Shown here piece after piece: positions 61,490 to 64,000 of a stretch of DNA of 64,000 nt. This stretch comes from Atrina japonica (Eukaryota > Mollusca > Bivalvia > Pterioida > Pinnidae): positions 792,129-856,128 of the forward strand of contig BROG01000290.1 of the NCBI GenBank assembly GCA_030159075.1. The letters are read 5' to 3'. The stretch's first letter is position 1; every line of letters begins with the position of its first letter. A model generated the notes under the pieces. That model made no database searches, was not told the origin of the DNA, and saw only the letters and a list, made by a program, of their open reading frames with translations. A program made the position numbers and the translations under genes.

Positions 61490-61735
61490 GCCTCACTCAA
61501 AACAATTTTCAGTTATATGGTAGAGCCCAAGTTTCAATGGCAGAAGAGTGAACTCGGTTACAATATAGGCTACCAAGGAAAAGAAAACCAACCTTCCACA
61601 AATATTGAAATGAACCAAGAAACCTTCACATAAAATCAGCTTAGGTTCCAGCAGGGCTAAACCTATACTTACCAGAGGTGAGAGACTTCATGGGTCTAAG
61701 TTCAGTGCTCTGACCACTTGACCACGGAGGCCCAT
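61490..61735 (-). mobile_element. tRNA-related SINE, second family
   Basis: On the minus strand a tRNA-like head GGGCCTCCGTGGTCAAGTGG-TCAGAGCAC (A box TGGTCAAGTGG) is followed by a body ending in ACTGAAAATTGTTTTGAGTG. A related fragment lies at 12790-12965. Confidence 0.65.
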
Positions 61736-62004
61736 AGTAAATATTGTAGGCTATTTCTGAGGACCATTTGTAAGGAATTCCATAATACAGATGATTCTTT
61801 CTCTGGAACAAACTACCAATAGGTTTTGGGGCCACAATATTTTTTCAATGAATCAATTCGAGGTCCTTCCTAGGAGGCAAAGAGTAACCCAGGGGTCAAG
61901 TTTTGGAATAAACATTAGATTTCAAGGCCCCAGGTGTTATGGTATGACCAAACTAAACTCTGTACTACCAGGTATATATCTTGAAGCTTTGGCATAAATT
62001 TGAT

Positions 62005-62080
62005 GATTATGGCTAGGTTGATAATTTATGGCTAGGTTGATAGTTTATGGCTAGGTTGATACGTTATGGCTCGATTGTTC
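62005..62080. repeat. Four tandem copies of a ~17-18-bp unit
   Basis: TTATGGCTAGGTTGATA repeats four times with drift. Confidence 0.85.
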
Positions 62081-62089
62081 TTTCAAAGA

Positions 62090-63260
62090 AGATTTTTTAA
62101 TACATAAAATGTACTTCCTAATAACAAAATCAAAGTACTGAAAGTACTGATACGAGTTGATGGCAATCGTAAGTTTTATTGAGGTATAATACACTCAGTA
62201 TACTGAATACTTTTTAATTTGGTAAAATTAGGTTTTTCAAAAAAAGTAACTAAAAATCGGAGCAGATATATGGCTTAACGTGAGTACTGATGGCTTATTT
62301 ATTATGCAACAAACTACATAGATCAACGATATGATTATAAAATCTTGTGCTTATAAACATCTTTCATCCATATTAAATTTCTATGCGACAGTAGCAGTAT
62401 TATACCCTCTGACGCTATTACTTCCTATCAGTAAGCCTTAAATCTCTAGTCAATACGTGTATGTGTAAAACATTTTCCCAACTTCAAAGACTGCCGTGAG
62501 TTTCTCATCAGTTAAGATCACGTGAATGAGGAATGACTTCTATGTCCAACTTCACAGACAGATCTTGCCAATACACAGTAAGGGAAACTTGACCAAAACT
62601 CATTTGCATTTTAATCGTGCACAAGAATTGTTAACAGTCCAGTCTATTGCTTTTAATGTCAATTCTATCACAAGAGTATAATGGTAATAAAAATAATTGA
62701 AAAGAGTTAACATTCTAAAGCAAATTTATAATATCTTAAAATATTCAATAAAGGACACTGAACTGACCTTTTAAAAGCATTATATTTAACAAGTCTTGTA
62801 ACCTATCATTTTTCAGCGAATTGTTACTATGTTTTTTTGTCATTTTAAAAGCAAAAATATACGAATAAAAGTGTGATTTGAAAATTTCAATCTTGAAGTT
62901 GAGTTTATGTTGCTGAATTGCACATACATGTGTAATTTTGTGTCAATATAATGTGTTATTAACCCCATACTGCAAAATGTGCTTTGACTTGTTCCCAATT
63001 AACAATTTAGCATAATATAACTGTGTTGATGTTCCATCAACTCATAAAAACCATTTAGCCAAGGAGGTCTTGTTTAGGGATTGATTAGGTCTCATTTTGA
63101 TTTGTCAAACATGACACACATATGAGGCCTCTGAAATGTGACCCCATACTGTTTTTATTAGATTTCCCATGCAACATATCCAAAAACCGGAACGACAGGA
63201 GATCTGATTTTAATTCACTTGAGTAGAAATTTGCTCAGTAGTTTGGTACAAGTGTCAAAA
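62090..63260. other. PITRM1 intron sequence, nothing recognised
   Basis: AT-rich intron sequence without supported features. Confidence 0.5.
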
Positions 63261-63267
63261 TATAAAC

Positions 63268-63550
63268 AAGAGCTGTTTGTAAAACAGTTATGCCCCCCTC
63301 CCCAAAAAACCGAAACTGAATTATTGGAAATTTTCAAAGTTCAAGGGGCATAACTCAGTCAAAAATTGTTTGATGGTAACCAAATAAAAATTTGACCTAG
63401 ATATTCTCATGATGTATCTGTATGCCAAATTTCATTTCAATATGTGCACCCGCTGCAGGGATAATGAAGGGAAATTGTTGGTGTACGGACCGACCGACCT
63501 ACTGACAGCGGCAAAACATAATGCCCCTCCTTCTATGAAGGGAGGCATAA
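63268..63550 (+). repeat. Dispersed repeat with inverted TTATGCCCCC / GGGAGGCATAA ends
   Basis: Starts ACAAGAGCTGTTTGTAAAAC-AGTTATGCCCCCC and ends ATAATGCCCCTCCTTCTATG-AAGGGAGGCATAA. Internal GACCGACCGACCTACTGACA is typical of this type of non-coding repeat. Confidence 0.65.
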
Positions 63551-63786
63551 AAATGCAAGCACTCACAATGGCCACAACAATGAAAGCAACAAGGACAACA
63601 ACAACAACAGACAAAGAAAAGTTCACCTGAGGCTCTAAAGAGTTCAGAAGCTAGGGTAGGTAAAATTGCCGTTCCTATATCTGGTGGGTTGGGCAAGAGA
63701 AAATACATATTCCTTTTTTATTTTTTTTATTTATTTAACAAGAAATAAATTTTCCTTGTGTATATCAAAAACAACAATTAACTAAC

Positions 63787-63901
63787 CTGTTGGAAAACAG
63801 ATAATTTGGCTTCATCGATGTCTTGGTCTGTAAAACCGTTATCTGCAGCCCATTTAATACTGTCATCAAATACCTCCAATGTTCTTAATGAATTTGGATC
63901 T
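63787..63901 (-). CDS. PITRM1: Presequence protease (PITRM1-type), third-last exon
   Basis: A 115-nt exon between GGTTTCAG and a CAG|GTTAGT donor. It encodes DPNSLRTLEVFDDSIKWAAD then NGFTDQDIDEAKLSVFQQ, with a leading base closing a probable Arg codon (the RDPN motif). The FTDQDIDEAKLSVF segment is highly characteristic of M16C presequence proteases (PITRM1, Cym1, PreP). It ends in phase 0, matching the exon at 56259. The catalytic HXXEH domain lies upstream, outside the window. Confidence 0.9.
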
Positions 63902-64000
63902 CTGAAACCAAAAACGAGGTGTCAAAAGTTCAAAGTCACTTTACACAAACATTGTATGCAGGGACATTGATAAAGTGAACATTCAATTGTGTATAGTGAC

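Overview
The window is nuclear DNA of a mollusc, most likely a bivalve. It is AT-rich and gene-poor, full of minisatellites, foldback/MITE elements and tRNA-derived SINEs, and its genes are split by GT-AG introns. One gene is a secreted molluscan-type tyrosinase. The species cannot be named from sequence alone.

Three genes are recognised, all on the minus strand. (1) 1-5803: a secreted tyrosinase. Three coding exons join with matching phases; the first carries the signal peptide, the second copper site A, the third copper site B, and the 3' end lies outside the window. (2) 39069-41228: a complete, intron-free RBM15/spenito-type RNA-binding protein with three RRMs and a C-terminal SPOC domain. 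(3) 51042 to beyond 64000: the last three exons of a PITRM1-type mitochondrial presequence protease, with an apparent one-base deletion in the penultimate exon. Two much weaker exon candidates lie at 13598-13951 and 29772-30443.

Layout: 1-6.2 kb tyrosinase and its repeat-filled introns, with a long TA tract directly 5' of the start codon. 6.2-30 kb is mostly non-coding, with tandem arrays of 32-, 55- and 62-bp units and many dispersed repeats. 30-39 kb is AT-rich sequence without a clear gene; it includes a G homopolymer of about 250 bp at 38.0 kb. 41.3-48.4 kb is a mosaic of foldback, CpG-rich palindromic and G-rich elements plus a 78-bp array. 51-64 kb is the PITRM1 3' end, whose last intron holds a 4.5-kb array of a 38-bp unit.

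The most notable observation concerns the tyrosinase gene. Both visible introns begin with a minisatellite whose repeat unit straddles the exon-intron junction, so each is a tandem array of copies of that intron's own 5' splice site. Intron 1 has a 34-bp unit in about 16 copies. Intron 2 has a 48-bp unit in about 14 copies.

The three genes show no obvious shared pathway: shell/pigment or immune phenol oxidation, m6A/splicing-related RNA binding, and mitochondrial peptide degradation.
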